A stretch of DNA of 29,665 nucleotides, taken from Bacteroidota bacterium. Its GTDB lineage: Bacteria > Bacteroidota > Bacteroidia > Flavobacteriales > Crocinitomicaceae. The stretch spans positions 1 through 29,665 of the forward strand of contig JAKQEZ010000329.1 of the NCBI GenBank assembly GCA_029558435.1. The letters are read 5' to 3'. Position numbers and translations under genes: made by a program. Below, one piece after another: positions 1 to 7,786 of the stretch; position 1 is the first letter of the stretch; every line of letters starts with the position of its first letter. The notes below the pieces were generated by a model. The model was not told the origin of the DNA, made no database searches, and saw only the letters and a program-made list of their open reading frames with translations.

Positions 1-13
1 GAACAATAACGTG

Positions 14-146
14 GCATAACACAGTATATAAGCTATGGCTTGGTCTGTCCACACTTGGAAAATCCTGCGGATTTCCCAAAGCCAGTTTTATCAAGAAAGG
101 TCTGTGCCGAAACACGCCACAGCTCATATACATAAACGTTGTGCGG
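14..146 (+). repeat. attC-like recombination site 1
   Basis: Imperfect palindrome. The left arm starts GCATAAC (14-20) and runs through TATATAAGCTATGGC to 39. The right arm runs from GCCACAGCTCATATA (116-130) to the core AAC|GTT (GTT at 138-140). The arms differ as TATATAAGCTATGGC against TATATGAGCTGTGGC, so both mismatches are A.C on the top strand and G.T on the bottom strand. The right arm has a few extra unpaired bases next to GTT. It closes a cassette whose body lies left of the window. Its left core GGCATAAC predicts that this cassette begins GTTATGCC. Confidence 0.8.
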
Positions 147-171
147 CATACAAAAAAAGCCAACGCTCGGT

Positions 172-230
172 CAAGCACATTTGGTTTTTGCCAACGCTAA
201 AACCCAACGCTGAAAAACCAAAAGAGCTTG
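172..230 (+). repeat. Paired end-hairpin, copy A
   Basis: Arms at 172-189 and 213-230: AAGCACATTTGGTTTTT opposite AAAAACCAAAAGAGCTT. The stem is complete except for two A.A oppositions inside the CACATTTG/CAAAAGAG core. All six copies in the window share these two mismatches. The following pyrimidine-rich CCCTTTCCCAACCC is also typical. There is no T-tract, so it is not an intrinsic terminator. It lies near the start of cassette 1; its partner is at 5034-5092. Confidence 0.75.
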
Positions 231-290
231 CCCTTTCCCAACCCACGATAAGACAATGAATAAATACACTAAAAAATAGTGAACTTTTAC

Positions 291-298
291 TATCTTTG
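291..298 (+). promoter_or_regulatory. Bacteroidota -7 box before the type III operon
   Basis: TATCTTTG matches TAnnTTTG and is followed by ACACCGAATAAA. Three other cassette promoters in this window show the same ACCGnnAA start region (16250, 17697 and 28564). It sits 30 bases upstream of the regulator ATG at 328. No clear -33 TTG is visible. Confidence 0.5.
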
Positions 299-327
299 AC
301 ACCGAATAAACAAAACTTAGGTTTCAA

Positions 328-519
328 ATGAACCGAATAAAAGAAGTTTTAAAAGACAAAGGAATATCGCAGACTTGGCTTGCCAAACAGACAGGAAAGA
401 GTTACAACACGATTAACGAATATGCTCGTAACGTGAGACAACCGAGTTTGGAAGACTTGTACACCATTGCGGAAATCCTAAACGTGAAAGTCAAAGATTT
501 ACTAACTGAAAGAAGATAA
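328..519 (+). CDS. Small Xre-family HTH regulator of type III R-M
   Basis: A 63-residue protein that is almost entirely one Cro/C1-type helix-turn-helix domain. The pattern includes LKDKGISQTWLAKQTGKSY for helices 1-3 and PSLEDLYTIAEILNVKVKDLL for the end of the domain. Its stop codon is immediately followed by the ATG of the methyltransferase, so the two are co-transcribed and probably translationally coupled. Small Xre proteins just upstream of restriction-modification genes commonly set the order of methylase and nuclease expression. That role is inferred here from position. The promoter at 291-298 would drive the whole operon, and an autoregulatory operator may lie between 260 and 327, where no strong dyad was seen. 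Confidence 0.85.
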   Translation: MNRIKEVLKDKGISQTWLAKQTGKSYNTINEYARNVRQPSLEDLYTIAEILNVKVKDLLTERR

Positions 520-2451
520 ATGAAATTATATACCACATTAGAGCAACAACTCAAGAAAGAACCCAACTTCGTTACAGACAACGGAGAACTGAAAAAATGG
601 GTGGTGCTGAATAAAGCACAAAATTTTGACGAAGAATTGATTGGACTGTTGCTCGACAATGCAGACCTGAAAGAGAAGTTTTTTGTAAACGTGAAAGGCA
701 CGTTGGTTTTTAACCAAAACTTGTTTGTGCAGTTTTTGGAACAGAAGAACTACCTGAACGACAGCTATACACAATTTAAAAACAAAGTTGGACTAACCAT
801 TGACGGAAAATATTTAAAACAACGTAATGAAGTGGCTTTGGTATGGCCATTTAAGGACTGCATATTAGAAGGCGGACAAAGCCGTGAAGAAGACAAGCGG
901 GAAGAAATTTTCTTCAATGAAATTTTGGCACAAGACGAAATTACTCAACTCTTAGAACCAAAGGTTTTGACCAATGCCAAACGTATTGACAAGGACGGAG
1001 AAAAACCACTTGACCAGTTTAACCGAAACGAAAACGGCACAATAACCGACAACCTAATTATAAAAGGCAATAACCTTGTAGCCTTGCATACATTAAAAAA
1101 AGAGTTTGCAGGGAAAATAAAACTGATTTACATAGACCCGCCCTATAACACAGGGGGAAGTGGAGATACATTTGCCTACAATAACTCTTTTAAAAGAAGC
1201 TCTTGGCTTACTTTTATGAGAAATAGACTAGAAGTCGCAAAAAGATTATTGCAAGATAATGGTGTTTTGATTGCAGCTATTGACGATTATGAAATGCACA
1301 CACTTAGATTCCTTTTAGATGAAATTTTAGGAGATGAGAACCGCTTAGGAACAGTAGTAGTAGTTCATAATCCAAGGGGTAGGAATGACGACAAATACTT
1401 TGCGACTATGCACGAATATTTATTGGTCTATGCCAAAAATAAAGATTTGGTTCACTTGAAAAACTTTGAATTTACAGAAAACGATTTAAAGCAATTTAAT
1501 AAACAAGATGATATTTCAACTTACTCTGAAACACCATTTACAAGGACAGGGAATAATTCAAATAAATTCGAAAGACCAAACTTGTTCTATTCAATTTATT
1601 ATGACCCAAAAACAAATGGATTATCGTTAGAGCCGTCTGAAAATGCAATTGAAATATTACCAATCAATGGTGCAGGGGAAGAAAAAACTTGGCGTTGGGG
1701 AAAAGAGACCTTTGAACATAAAAAAGACACAGAGCTACTTGTAAAAAAAGTCAAAGGTGAATTCAAGGTTTTCAAGAAAAGAAGACCTGAAGACATTCAG
1801 GGTAGAAAACCAAGGACTGTTTGGAGTGATTCAAGGTATGACGCCTCAAGTAATGGGATTATGCTACTTAGGTCCGTATTAGGAAAAAACGAATTTTCCT
1901 ATCCCAAATCACTTTATGCTGTGATGGATATAATTAAAATCCTATCTGATAAGAACGATAGAATACTTGACTTCTTTGCAGGTAGTGGTACTACGGCACA
2001 CGCTGTTTTGGAACTTAATAAAGAAGATGGCGGTAACAGACAGTTCATTATGTGTGAACAAATGAATTATATAGAAACAGTTACAAGTAAGCGTATTCAG
2101 AAAATAATTGAGCAAAATAAAAAGAACAATTTTGTTTATGCAGAACTCAAAAAATATAATCAAATTTTTATAGAGCAGATTGAAGAAGCCAAAGACACTA
2201 AAACACTTTTGCAGATTTGGGAGCAAATGAAAACCAAAAGTTTCTTGAATTACAATGTGGATATTAAAAAGCAAGACGAGCACTTGGAAGAATTTAAAGC
2301 CTTGAGCCTTACAGAACAGAAAAAACATTTTTGTGAACTTTTAGACAAAAATCAACTGTATGTAAATCTTTCTTCACTTAATGATATTGACTTTTCTTGC
2401 ACCAAAGAAGAGAAGAAAGTAACCAAAGATTTTTATCAAGTAGAGAAGTAA
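520..2451 (+). CDS. mod: Type III restriction-modification DNA methyltransferase (Mod)
   Basis: A 643-residue adenine-N6 DNA methyltransferase. The catalytic motif DPPYNTGG starts at D206, after the strand KLIYI. The SAM-binding motif FAGSGTTAHAVLELN is at about 486-500. This order (catalytic motif before SAM motif) is the beta class, which is standard for type III Mod. The roughly 280 residues between them hold the variable target-recognition region and fit the usual Mod length of 550-680. It would methylate one strand of an asymmetric site and supply specificity to the Res subunit encoded 4 bp downstream. No frameshift or simple repeat that would suggest phase variation was seen. Confidence 0.93.
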   Translation: MKLYTTLEQQLKKEPNFVTDNGELKKWVVLNKAQNFDEELIGLLLDNADLKEKFFVNVKGTLVFNQNLFVQFLEQKNYLNDSYTQFKNKVGLTIDGKYLKQRNEVALVWPFKDCILEGGQSREEDKREEIFFNEILAQDEITQLLEPKVLTNAKRIDKDGEKPLDQFNRNENGTITDNLIIKGNNLVALHTLKKEFAGKIKLIYIDPPYNTGGSGDTFAYNNSFKRSSWLTFMRNRLEVAKRLLQDNGVLIAAIDDYEMHTLRFLLDEILGDENRLGTVVVVHNPRGRNDDKYFATMHEYLLVYAKNKDLVHLKNFEFTENDLKQFNKQDDISTYSETPFTRTGNNSNKFERPNLFYSIYYDPKTNGLSLEPSENAIEILPINGAGEEKTWRWGKETFEHKKDTELLVKKVKGEFKVFKKRRPEDIQGRKPRTVWSDSRYDASSNGIMLLRSVLGKNEFSYPKSLYAVMDIIKILSDKNDRILDFFAGSGTTAHAVLELNKEDGGNRQFIMCEQMNYIETVTSKRIQKIIEQNKKNNFVYAELKKYNQIFIEQIEEAKDTKTLLQIWEQMKTKSFLNYNVDIKKQDEHLEEFKALSLTEQKKHFCELLDKNQLYVNLSSLNDIDFSCTKEEKKVTKDFYQVEK

Positions 2452-2455
2452 GCAA

Positions 2456-5014
2456 ATGGCAGTATTACACGAAATATTTAATAATCCATTTGCTAAACGA
2501 GCATTGGCACAAGTTGATTTTCCAATTTGGATAAGTGATAATTTAAAGCCCGGATTTGGTCAGAGACCTTATCAGATTGACGCGTTTAAACGATACATTT
2601 ATTTAGACCAAGAAGATTTAGAAGAAAAGCCTAAAAGACCATACCATTTGCTTTACAATATGGCAACAGGAAGTGGAAAGACGCTGATAATGGCAGGTTT
2701 GATGTTGCACCTTTACCAAAAAGGCTATCGCAACTTTTTGTTTTTCGTAAACAGCAACAATATCATTCAGAAAACCAAAGACAATTTTCTCAATCCGCAG
2801 GCTTCAAAATACTTGTTCAATAACAAAATTGTGATTGACGGAAAAGAAGTGCTAATCAAAGAGATTGACAACTTTGAAGAAGCTGACAATCAAAATATCA
2901 ACTTGAAGTTTACTACCATTCAACAACTTCATATTGACCTGAACAACACCAAAGAAAACAGCGTAACCTACGAAGATTTTAAGGACAAGAAATTGGTTTT
3001 GATTGCTGACGAAGCTCACCACTTGGTAGCAGGAACAAAATCGGGCAAATTGTTCGGAAGTTGGGAAGACACTGTAAAGAAAATTCACGATTCCAATTTT
3101 GAAAATGTTTTGTTGGAGTTCACGGCAACTATTGACACCGATACAGCAGAATTAATCAAACACTATCAAGACAAGGTGATTTTCAAATACGACCTTGCTC
3201 AATTCCGTATTGACAAATATTCCAAAGAAATCAACCTTATTCGTTCCTTGTATGACGAGCAAGACCGAATTATCCAAGCCTTAATTTTGAACTTGTATAG
3301 GCAAGAATTGGCAACTTCAAACAATATCAATTTGAAGCCAGTAATTCTTTTCAAAGCCAAAAGAACAATTAAAGAATCGGAGCAAAACAAAGAGAACTTT
3401 CACCAATTGATTGATGATTTTTCGGTGGCAATGGTAGAGAAAATTCAAAAGACTTCTACCGTTCCTGTCGTTCAAAAGGCTTTCCGCTTTTTTGAAACTA
3501 AAGGTATTTCAGCAAATGAAATTGTTAAACGTATTCAAGCTAATTTTAGATTTGAAAATTGCCTAAGTGCCAACAATGATGCAGAAGCCGAACAAAACCA
3601 AATATTGCTCAACACCTTGGAAGATGAAAACAATCCAATCCGTGCCGTTTTTGCCGTTCAGAAACTCAATGAAGGTTGGGACGTTTTAAATTTGTTTGAC
3701 ATTGTTCGCCTTTATGAAGACCGAGACGGAAAAGATGGCAAACCAGGAAAGACAACACTTTCAGAAGCCCAGTTAATTGGTCGTGGTGCGAGATATTATC
3801 CGTTTGCCTTAGAAGAAGGACAAGACAAGTTTACCCGAAAATTTGATGATGATATTTCAAACGATTTAAAGGTATTAGAAGAATTATATTACCACACTAA
3901 AGAAGACAGCCGTTACATTTCGGAATTGAAGAAAGCCCTTGTAGATTCGGGTATTTATGAAGATGATGCAAATTTGGTTCAGCTAAATTTGTTCTTAAAA
4001 CCCGATTTTAAGGAAACAGATTTTTATAGAGACGGACACGTTTTTTTTAATAAAAAAATTCTAAAGAGTTTTGACAACATTAAATCGTTTGCCGATTTAG
4101 GAGTTACGAAAACTAACTATCGCCACACATTATCTTCGGGAGTTGGCAGAATGTCAAGTGCCTTTTTTGAAATGGAGCCGACACAATCGAATGATGAAGT
4201 AATTAAAACCAAAGATGTTAAGCTGACTGAAATTCCGAAAAACACAATCCGTTTTGCATTAAGCCAAAACCCGTTTTTTTATTTTGACAGTTTAACGCAT
4301 TATTTTCCAAGCGTTGGTTCACTTTCAAACTTCATTGATAGCAATGACTTTTTAGCAGGTTTAGAAATCACCTTTAGCGGAACACCTAACCGTCTAAAAG
4401 AAATTAGCCATTTTGACTATTTGCAAGCGTTAAACGGACTTTTGCAAAACATTGAAGCAGACATAAAAGGCAATTCAACAGAATACGAAGGTTCAGACTA
4501 TATTAAAGAGCCAATTCATAAAGTATTCAAAGACAAAGAAATCAAGGTTTACAAAGACAGCGAACGAGCAAACGGACAAGAAACATTGATAGCAAACGAG
4601 CCTTGGTACGTTTATAATGCCAACTACGGCACAAGTGAAGAAAAGAAATTTGTAGAACTGTTTTCAAGACGATTTGAAGGTCTGAATCAAAAGTTTGAAA
4701 ACATTTACCTAATCCGTAACGAAAGAGAAATAAAAATCTTCGACAAACTCGGACGAGCTTTTGAGCCAGACTTTTTACTATTCTGCAAACAACGTGACGG
4801 AGAACAAATGACTTTTCAAGTTTTCATAGAGCCAAAAGGTGAGCATTTAAAAGGATTTGACAAATGGAAAGAAGACTTTTTGAATGAAATCAGAGCAGAA
4901 CAAAAGACTATCAAAATACATACAGACACATATCTGATAACAGCCGTTCCGTTCTACAATTATAACAACGAAAACGAATTTAAGACAACATTAGAAAACA
5001 CATTAAACGAATAG
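2456..5014 (+). CDS. res: Type III restriction enzyme, helicase/nuclease subunit (Res)
   Basis: An 852-residue superfamily 2 translocase with a C-terminal nuclease. Walker A is ATGSGKT at 70-76. The DEAH box is at 185-188 (LIADEAHHL), followed by the motif III-like EFTATID. Motifs V and VI are recognisable as KLNEGWDVLNLFDIVRLYE and EAQLIGRGARYYPF. The C-terminal PD-(D/E)xK nuclease is seen as FEPDFLL (D772) and FIEPKGE (E792, K794). All key residues are present, so the enzyme looks active. It needs Mod for site recognition and cuts after ATP-driven communication between two inversely oriented sites. It is the last gene of the cassette 1 operon, and its stop is followed closely by hairpin copy B. 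Confidence 0.93.
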   Translation: MAVLHEIFNNPFAKRALAQVDFPIWISDNLKPGFGQRPYQIDAFKRYIYLDQEDLEEKPKRPYHLLYNMATGSGKTLIMAGLMLHLYQKGYRNFLFFVNSNNIIQKTKDNFLNPQASKYLFNNKIVIDGKEVLIKEIDNFEEADNQNINLKFTTIQQLHIDLNNTKENSVTYEDFKDKKLVLIADEAHHLVAGTKSGKLFGSWEDTVKKIHDSNFENVLLEFTATIDTDTAELIKHYQDKVIFKYDLAQFRIDKYSKEINLIRSLYDEQDRIIQALILNLYRQELATSNNINLKPVILFKAKRTIKESEQNKENFHQLIDDFSVAMVEKIQKTSTVPVVQKAFRFFETKGISANEIVKRIQANFRFENCLSANNDAEAEQNQILLNTLEDENNPIRAVFAVQKLNEGWDVLNLFDIVRLYEDRDGKDGKPGKTTLSEAQLIGRGARYYPFALEEGQDKFTRKFDDDISNDLKVLEELYYHTKEDSRYISELKKALVDSGIYEDDANLVQLNLFLKPDFKETDFYRDGHVFFNKKILKSFDNIKSFADLGVTKTNYRHTLSSGVGRMSSAFFEMEPTQSNDEVIKTKDVKLTEIPKNTIRFALSQNPFFYFDSLTHYFPSVGSLSNFIDSNDFLAGLEITFSGTPNRLKEISHFDYLQALNGLLQNIEADIKGNSTEYEGSDYIKEPIHKVFKDKEIKVYKDSERANGQETLIANEPWYVYNANYGTSEEKKFVELFSRRFEGLNQKFENIYLIRNEREIKIFDKLGRAFEPDFLLFCKQRDGEQMTFQVFIEPKGEHLKGFDKWKEDFLNEIRAEQKTIKIHTDTYLITAVPFYNYNNENEFKTTLENTLNE

Positions 5015-5033
5015 AAATGCCAACGCTAAAAGC

Positions 5034-5092
5034 CATACACATTTGCAATTCGCACCAGCCAACGCTGCAACCAAAAATTGCAAAAGAGTATG
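5034..5092 (+). repeat. Paired end-hairpin, copy B
   Basis: Arms CATACACATTTGCAATT (5034-5050) and AATTGCAAAAGAGTATG (5076-5092). They are complementary except for the same two A.A oppositions as copy A. The bases around the core differ from copy A on both sides but still pair, which is covariation. It lies between the Res stop and attC2. The open reading frame that crosses it (5017-5250) is not a real gene. Confidence 0.75.
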
Positions 5093-5132
5093 TCTTTGCC
5101 AACGCTGAAGCACAGACGAAAAAGAAGTACGA

Positions 5133-5274
5133 CCGCACAACAATGGCTATACGTAATGCGGGCGAAAGTGCTGATATGAAAGTAATTACATTAAATAAAG
5201 TAACTGCTAAACGGAAAGTGAAGTGCCTTGAAATCCCGCACTACGCATAGCCGAGACCGTTAGCGGTAATGCTA
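5133..5274 (+). repeat. attC-like recombination site 2
   Basis: The left core CCGCACAAC (5133-5141) leads into GGCTATACGTAATGCGGG. The right arm is CCCGCACTACGCATAGCC (5235-5252), ending at the GTT of 5259-5261. Arm differences are mainly A in the left arm against G in the complemented right arm (TATACG/TATGCG, TAAT/TAGT). The left core belongs to cassette 1 and the right core GTTAGCGGTAATGCTA to cassette 2. These two cores do not match each other beyond AAC/GTT. Confidence 0.82.
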
Positions 5275-5336
5275 TTTGAAAAATTAACGAAATTTTCGGA
5301 TTTAATTAAACACCAAAAAAAGAGTCCATCCACGCT

Positions 5337-5396
5337 ATCAGCACATTTTGCATTTTCCCTCTGCTCTATCTCTACAAAAATGCAAAAAGAGCTGAT
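5337..5396 (+). repeat. Paired end-hairpin, copy C
   Basis: Arms ATCAGCACATTTTGCATTTT (5337-5356) and AAAATGCAAAAAGAGCTGAT (5377-5396). The core has one extra T in the left arm and one extra A in the right arm compared with the other copies, so even the length change is compensated. The two A.A oppositions are kept. It lies 25 bases upstream of the ThiF-like gene and near the start of cassette 2. Confidence 0.75.
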
Positions 5397-5420
5397 TTTC
5401 TCCACTTAAACCCTTAAGCA

Positions 5421-6179
5421 ATGAATGAAAATTTATACAGTAGAAATAGAATATACATTACACCCCAAGAGCAAGAAACAATAAAAAACTACCCTATTCT
5501 ATTAGCGGGGTGTGGAATTGGGAGTAATATCGCTGAATGTGCTTTAAGATTAGGTTTTGAAAACATTACTATCATTGATGGAGACCACGTTGAAAAATCA
5601 AATCTGAATAGACAAAACTATGTGATCAATAACATTGGTCATGAAAAGGTAAATTCGATAAAAGAAAGACTACTCTCAATAAACCCAAATGCACAAATCA
5701 AAATTTATAATCAATTCATAAATTCAGAAAACATTAATGAATTTCTAAAAGACTGCAAAATTGCCGTGAATGCGTTAGATTTCGACTCCGATATCCCTTT
5801 ACTTTTCGATGTAAAATGCCAATCTCTGTCCATTCCCGTTTTACATCCTTATAATTTAGGATGGGCAAGTTTAGTAGCAATCATAGCACCACAAGGGCAA
5901 AATTTCTTATCATTACAAACTAACAAAGAAAAAATAAATGAAATTATCATTGTCGAATACTTTATTAATATACTCAAAGAAAACGGCACTCCAATGGAAT
6001 GGTTAGAAAACATTGTAGAAAAATACTTACAAGAAGATGCATCGCTACCGCCTCCGCAACTTTCAGTTGGTTCTTGGTTGGTTGCTGCTATTTGTTCAAA
6101 TATTCTTTTTAGAATTGCTACAGGAAAAGATGTAAAAATCTTTCCCGAATTTTATTATTTAGGTACAGCCGAAAACTAA
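5421..6179 (+). CDS. ThiF/E1-like adenylyltransferase
   Basis: A 252-residue E1-type activating enzyme. The nucleotide-binding loop is LLAGCGIGSN (28-36), followed by a strand ending in IIDGDHVEKSNLNRQNY (D53, D55, R64, Q65), the classic ATP-binding signature of the ThiF/MoeB/MccB fold. VNALDF near 115 matches the third conserved block. Family members adenylate a C-terminal carboxylate. In RiPP pathways (MccB, PaaA) they modify peptides. The CxxC zinc pairs of MoeB/ThiF are absent, and the C-terminal part is divergent, so the acceptor cannot be predicted. It sits convergent to the LuxR gene with a 4-bp overlap of the ends, and is separated from the RiPP core genes by two genes, so its part in peptide maturation is inferred from the shared cassette. 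Confidence 0.82.
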   Translation: MNENLYSRNRIYITPQEQETIKNYPILLAGCGIGSNIAECALRLGFENITIIDGDHVEKSNLNRQNYVINNIGHEKVNSIKERLLSINPNAQIKIYNQFINSENINEFLKDCKIAVNALDFDSDIPLLFDVKCQSLSIPVLHPYNLGWASLVAIIAPQGQNFLSLQTNKEKINEIIIVEYFINILKENGTPMEWLENIVEKYLQEDASLPPPQLSVGSWLVAAICSNILFRIATGKDVKIFPEFYYLGTAEN

Positions 6180-6934
6180 ATCAGCTTATTATTGATGGCG
6201 CAGTTTATCGCCTCAGAAATATTGCTTACTTCTAATTTTTCAAAAAGGTTTTTTCTATGAAATTTTACCGTATCTGCTGTTATAAAAATATTATCTGCAA
6301 TCTCATTAATGGTAAATCCTCTACTGGAAAGTTGTAAAATCTCTTTTTCTCTATCTGAGAGTTCTACTTTCTGTCCCACTCTCCACACCTCTTCAGATAA
6401 ATCAAATTCGTATTTTTCATTACTTCCTTTTTTGTAAATGCGAATATTACCTGAATTTTTTTCAGAAGAAAGCGATACCACGCAGATAGCTTTCCATATT
6501 TTACCATCTTTTGTAAGAAATAGCGGAGTCAGTTTTTGGTTAATTAAAATCACTTTATTTTCTTGATTTTTTATGTGAAAGTCATAAGATATGGTATATT
6601 TTTTTCTTTCTTCAAACGGTATTTTATCATAAAACGCAAATCCTGCTGTATTTATCTTTAATAATAAATCTATATCTTCTTTTATAACATATTTGAGATA
6701 ATACCCATAACCCATTTTTTGTACTTCTTCTGCCGTATTTCCACATAAAAAAAGGGGATTGTCAGACACATAGTCGAATCCCTTTTTTTCATAATCTATA
6801 ACATATATACTTGTGTAAATAGTTCTAGCCAATGCTTTCACCGTTTCTAAATAATCATCTAACTGACATAACTCATCATTAGATAATTCATTAACCGTAT
6901 TACGCTCAAAAAAGAAATCATCAATCTTTTTCAT
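6176..6934 (-). CDS. PAS-like/LuxR-type transcriptional regulator
   Basis: A 252-residue regulator on the minus strand. The C-terminal region is a GerE/LuxR helix-turn-helix: LSDREKEILQLSSRGFTINE followed by IADNIFITADTVKFHRKNLF. The N-terminal 150 residues look like a PAS-type sensor (IYVIDYEKKGFDYVSDN and later ISYDFHIKNQENKVILINQ), not an acyl-lactone-binding domain or a response-regulator receiver. It is the only gene of the window on the minus strand. It is divergent from the LuxI-like gene, with an 18-bp dyad in the shared promoter region, and so probably controls that gene, the RiPP genes, or both. PAS-LuxR proteins are common in Bacteroidota. The ligand is unknown. Confidence 0.85.
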   Translation of the reverse strand: MKKIDDFFFERNTVNELSNDELCQLDDYLETVKALARTIYTSIYVIDYEKKGFDYVSDNPLFLCGNTAEEVQKMGYGYYLKYVIKEDIDLLLKINTAGFAFYDKIPFEERKKYTISYDFHIKNQENKVILINQKLTPLFLTKDGKIWKAICVVSLSSEKNSGNIRIYKKGSNEKYEFDLSEEVWRVGQKVELSDREKEILQLSSRGFTINEIADNIFITADTVKFHRKNLFEKLEVSNISEAINCAINNKLI

Positions 6935-6956
6935 TGGTCTTTCATTGGGATTCTAA

Positions 6957-6964
6957 CAAAGTTA
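6957..6964 (-). promoter_or_regulatory. Candidate -7 box for the LuxR gene
   Basis: The minus strand reads TAACTTTG, a match to TAnnTTTG, 23 bases upstream of the LuxR start codon (6934). A TTG about 15 bases further upstream could be the -33 element, although that spacing is short. Confidence 0.4.
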
Positions 6965-6984
6965 CAAACTTTAGCCACACAAGA

Positions 6985-7002
6985 ACTACAATTTTGTGTA
7001 GT
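6985..7002. promoter_or_regulatory. 18-bp dyad, candidate LuxR operator
   Basis: ACTACAATTTTGTGTAGT has arms ACTACA and TGTAGT. An overlapping second dyad is formed by ACACAA (6977-6982) and TTGTGT (6995-7000). It lies between the two divergent promoter boxes, the position and size expected of a lux-box-like operator controlling both genes. Binding by the adjacent regulator is an inference. Confidence 0.45.
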
Positions 7003-7023
7003 CATTTTCTTTTTTACACAAAG

Positions 7024-7031
7024 TAAATTTG
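7024..7031 (+). promoter_or_regulatory. Candidate -7 box for the LuxI-like gene
   Basis: TAAATTTG fits TAnnTTTG exactly. A possible TTG unwinding partner (6994-6996) is 27 bases away, longer than usual. The box overlaps an in-frame TTG (7029), which argues that the gene starts at the ATG at 7047 instead. Confidence 0.45.
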
Positions 7032-7046
7032 AGAAAACACTTAACC

Positions 7047-7727
7047 ATGAACCGATTAGCCAATAATCTTGAGTTGTTGAAATCCGACAACCAGTTGATG
7101 GAATTATCAAAATTTATCGTCTTTGAAAATTTCAATCATCATACAAATGGTGAATTATCCATTGATTGTAAAGATGACATAAATTCTATCTATTTTGAGG
7201 AAAGGAAATACTTTTCAAATTCAAAAATTTATATGTCTAAAGATGAATTTGGAAACATAAACGGCTCTATAAGAACTTTAGAATGGAACTATATAGATAC
7301 CTTACCCATTCAGAAAATGTTTGATATTAACCCTTTGAATTTTATGAATGATTCAAATTCAAAAGTTTGGCATATAGGAAGATTTGCCATCAGAAAGGAT
7401 ATAAAAGACAGAAACTTGTTTAAACGACTTATGGTTTGTGCCATACACCCAATTTGTCAAAACAAAGGTAGCGTTGTCTTTGCGGAATGTGATAGCAAAT
7501 TGCTCAGAGTTTTGAATTTATTGGGGATAACTACGGAAGTCATTGGAGAATCAATAGACTATTTAGGGTCAGAAACCATTCCTGTCGCCATGACCACAGA
7601 TGGATTGCTTCCATTCTACTCCACAAACTACAATCTTGTTCCTTTTCACTTACTAGAAAATCATTTTCAATTATTTAGACCTAATATAAACTATATTAGC
7701 CAACAAAGAAACTACAAAATTGGGTAG
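7047..7727 (+). CDS. LuxI-like (acyl-homoserine-lactone synthase-like) GNAT protein
   Basis: Using the ATG at 7047 the protein has 226 residues. The in-frame TTG 18 bases upstream lies inside the promoter box. The central pattern follows the autoinducer-synthase fold: SKDEFGNINGSIRTLEW, then LPIQKMFDINP, then VWHIGRFAIRKD, comparable to the G-x-RLL, FP and E-x-SRFAV blocks of LuxI. KLLRVLNLLGITTEVIGES matches the later ER-L-x-x-G-W region. It would transfer an acyl group to an amino substrate. The substrates are unknown, and FeeM-like N-acyl amino acid synthesis is an alternative. It is divergent from a LuxR-type regulator and upstream of the RiPP genes, suggesting signal-controlled peptide production. 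The family call is from residue patterns only. Confidence 0.6.
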   Translation: MNRLANNLELLKSDNQLMELSKFIVFENFNHHTNGELSIDCKDDINSIYFEERKYFSNSKIYMSKDEFGNINGSIRTLEWNYIDTLPIQKMFDINPLNFMNDSNSKVWHIGRFAIRKDIKDRNLFKRLMVCAIHPICQNKGSVVFAECDSKLLRVLNLLGITTEVIGESIDYLGSETIPVAMTTDGLLPFYSTNYNLVPFHLLENHFQLFRPNINYISQQRNYKIG

Positions 7728-7786
7728 TCGAGCTAAACATGACAATTATTAGGTTTGTGTTAATAGTTGCTTGATTACCTATCCTA

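Larger units (their letters stand above)
138..5258 (+). mobile_element. Cassette 1: type III restriction-modification
   Basis: Integron-like cassette of about 5.1 kb, counted from the GTT of attC1 to the base before the GTT of attC2. It begins GTTGTGCGG (138-146) and its own attC2 begins CCGCACAAC (5133-5141), an exact 9-base reverse complement. It carries a regulator, Mod and Res. A hairpin of the second repeat family stands near each end (172-230 and 5034-5092). Such a size and a complete operon are unusual for an integron cassette. Confidence 0.75.

Noticed and set aside
35..259. Open frame of 74 codons at the window start
   Set aside because: It runs across attC1 and hairpin copy A. Its composition is dictated by the repeats, and it has no ribosome-binding site or protein-like pattern.
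5017..5250. 77-codon frame after the Res gene
   Set aside because: It covers hairpin B and both arms of attC2. The amino-acid pattern only mirrors GCCAACGCT-type repeats.
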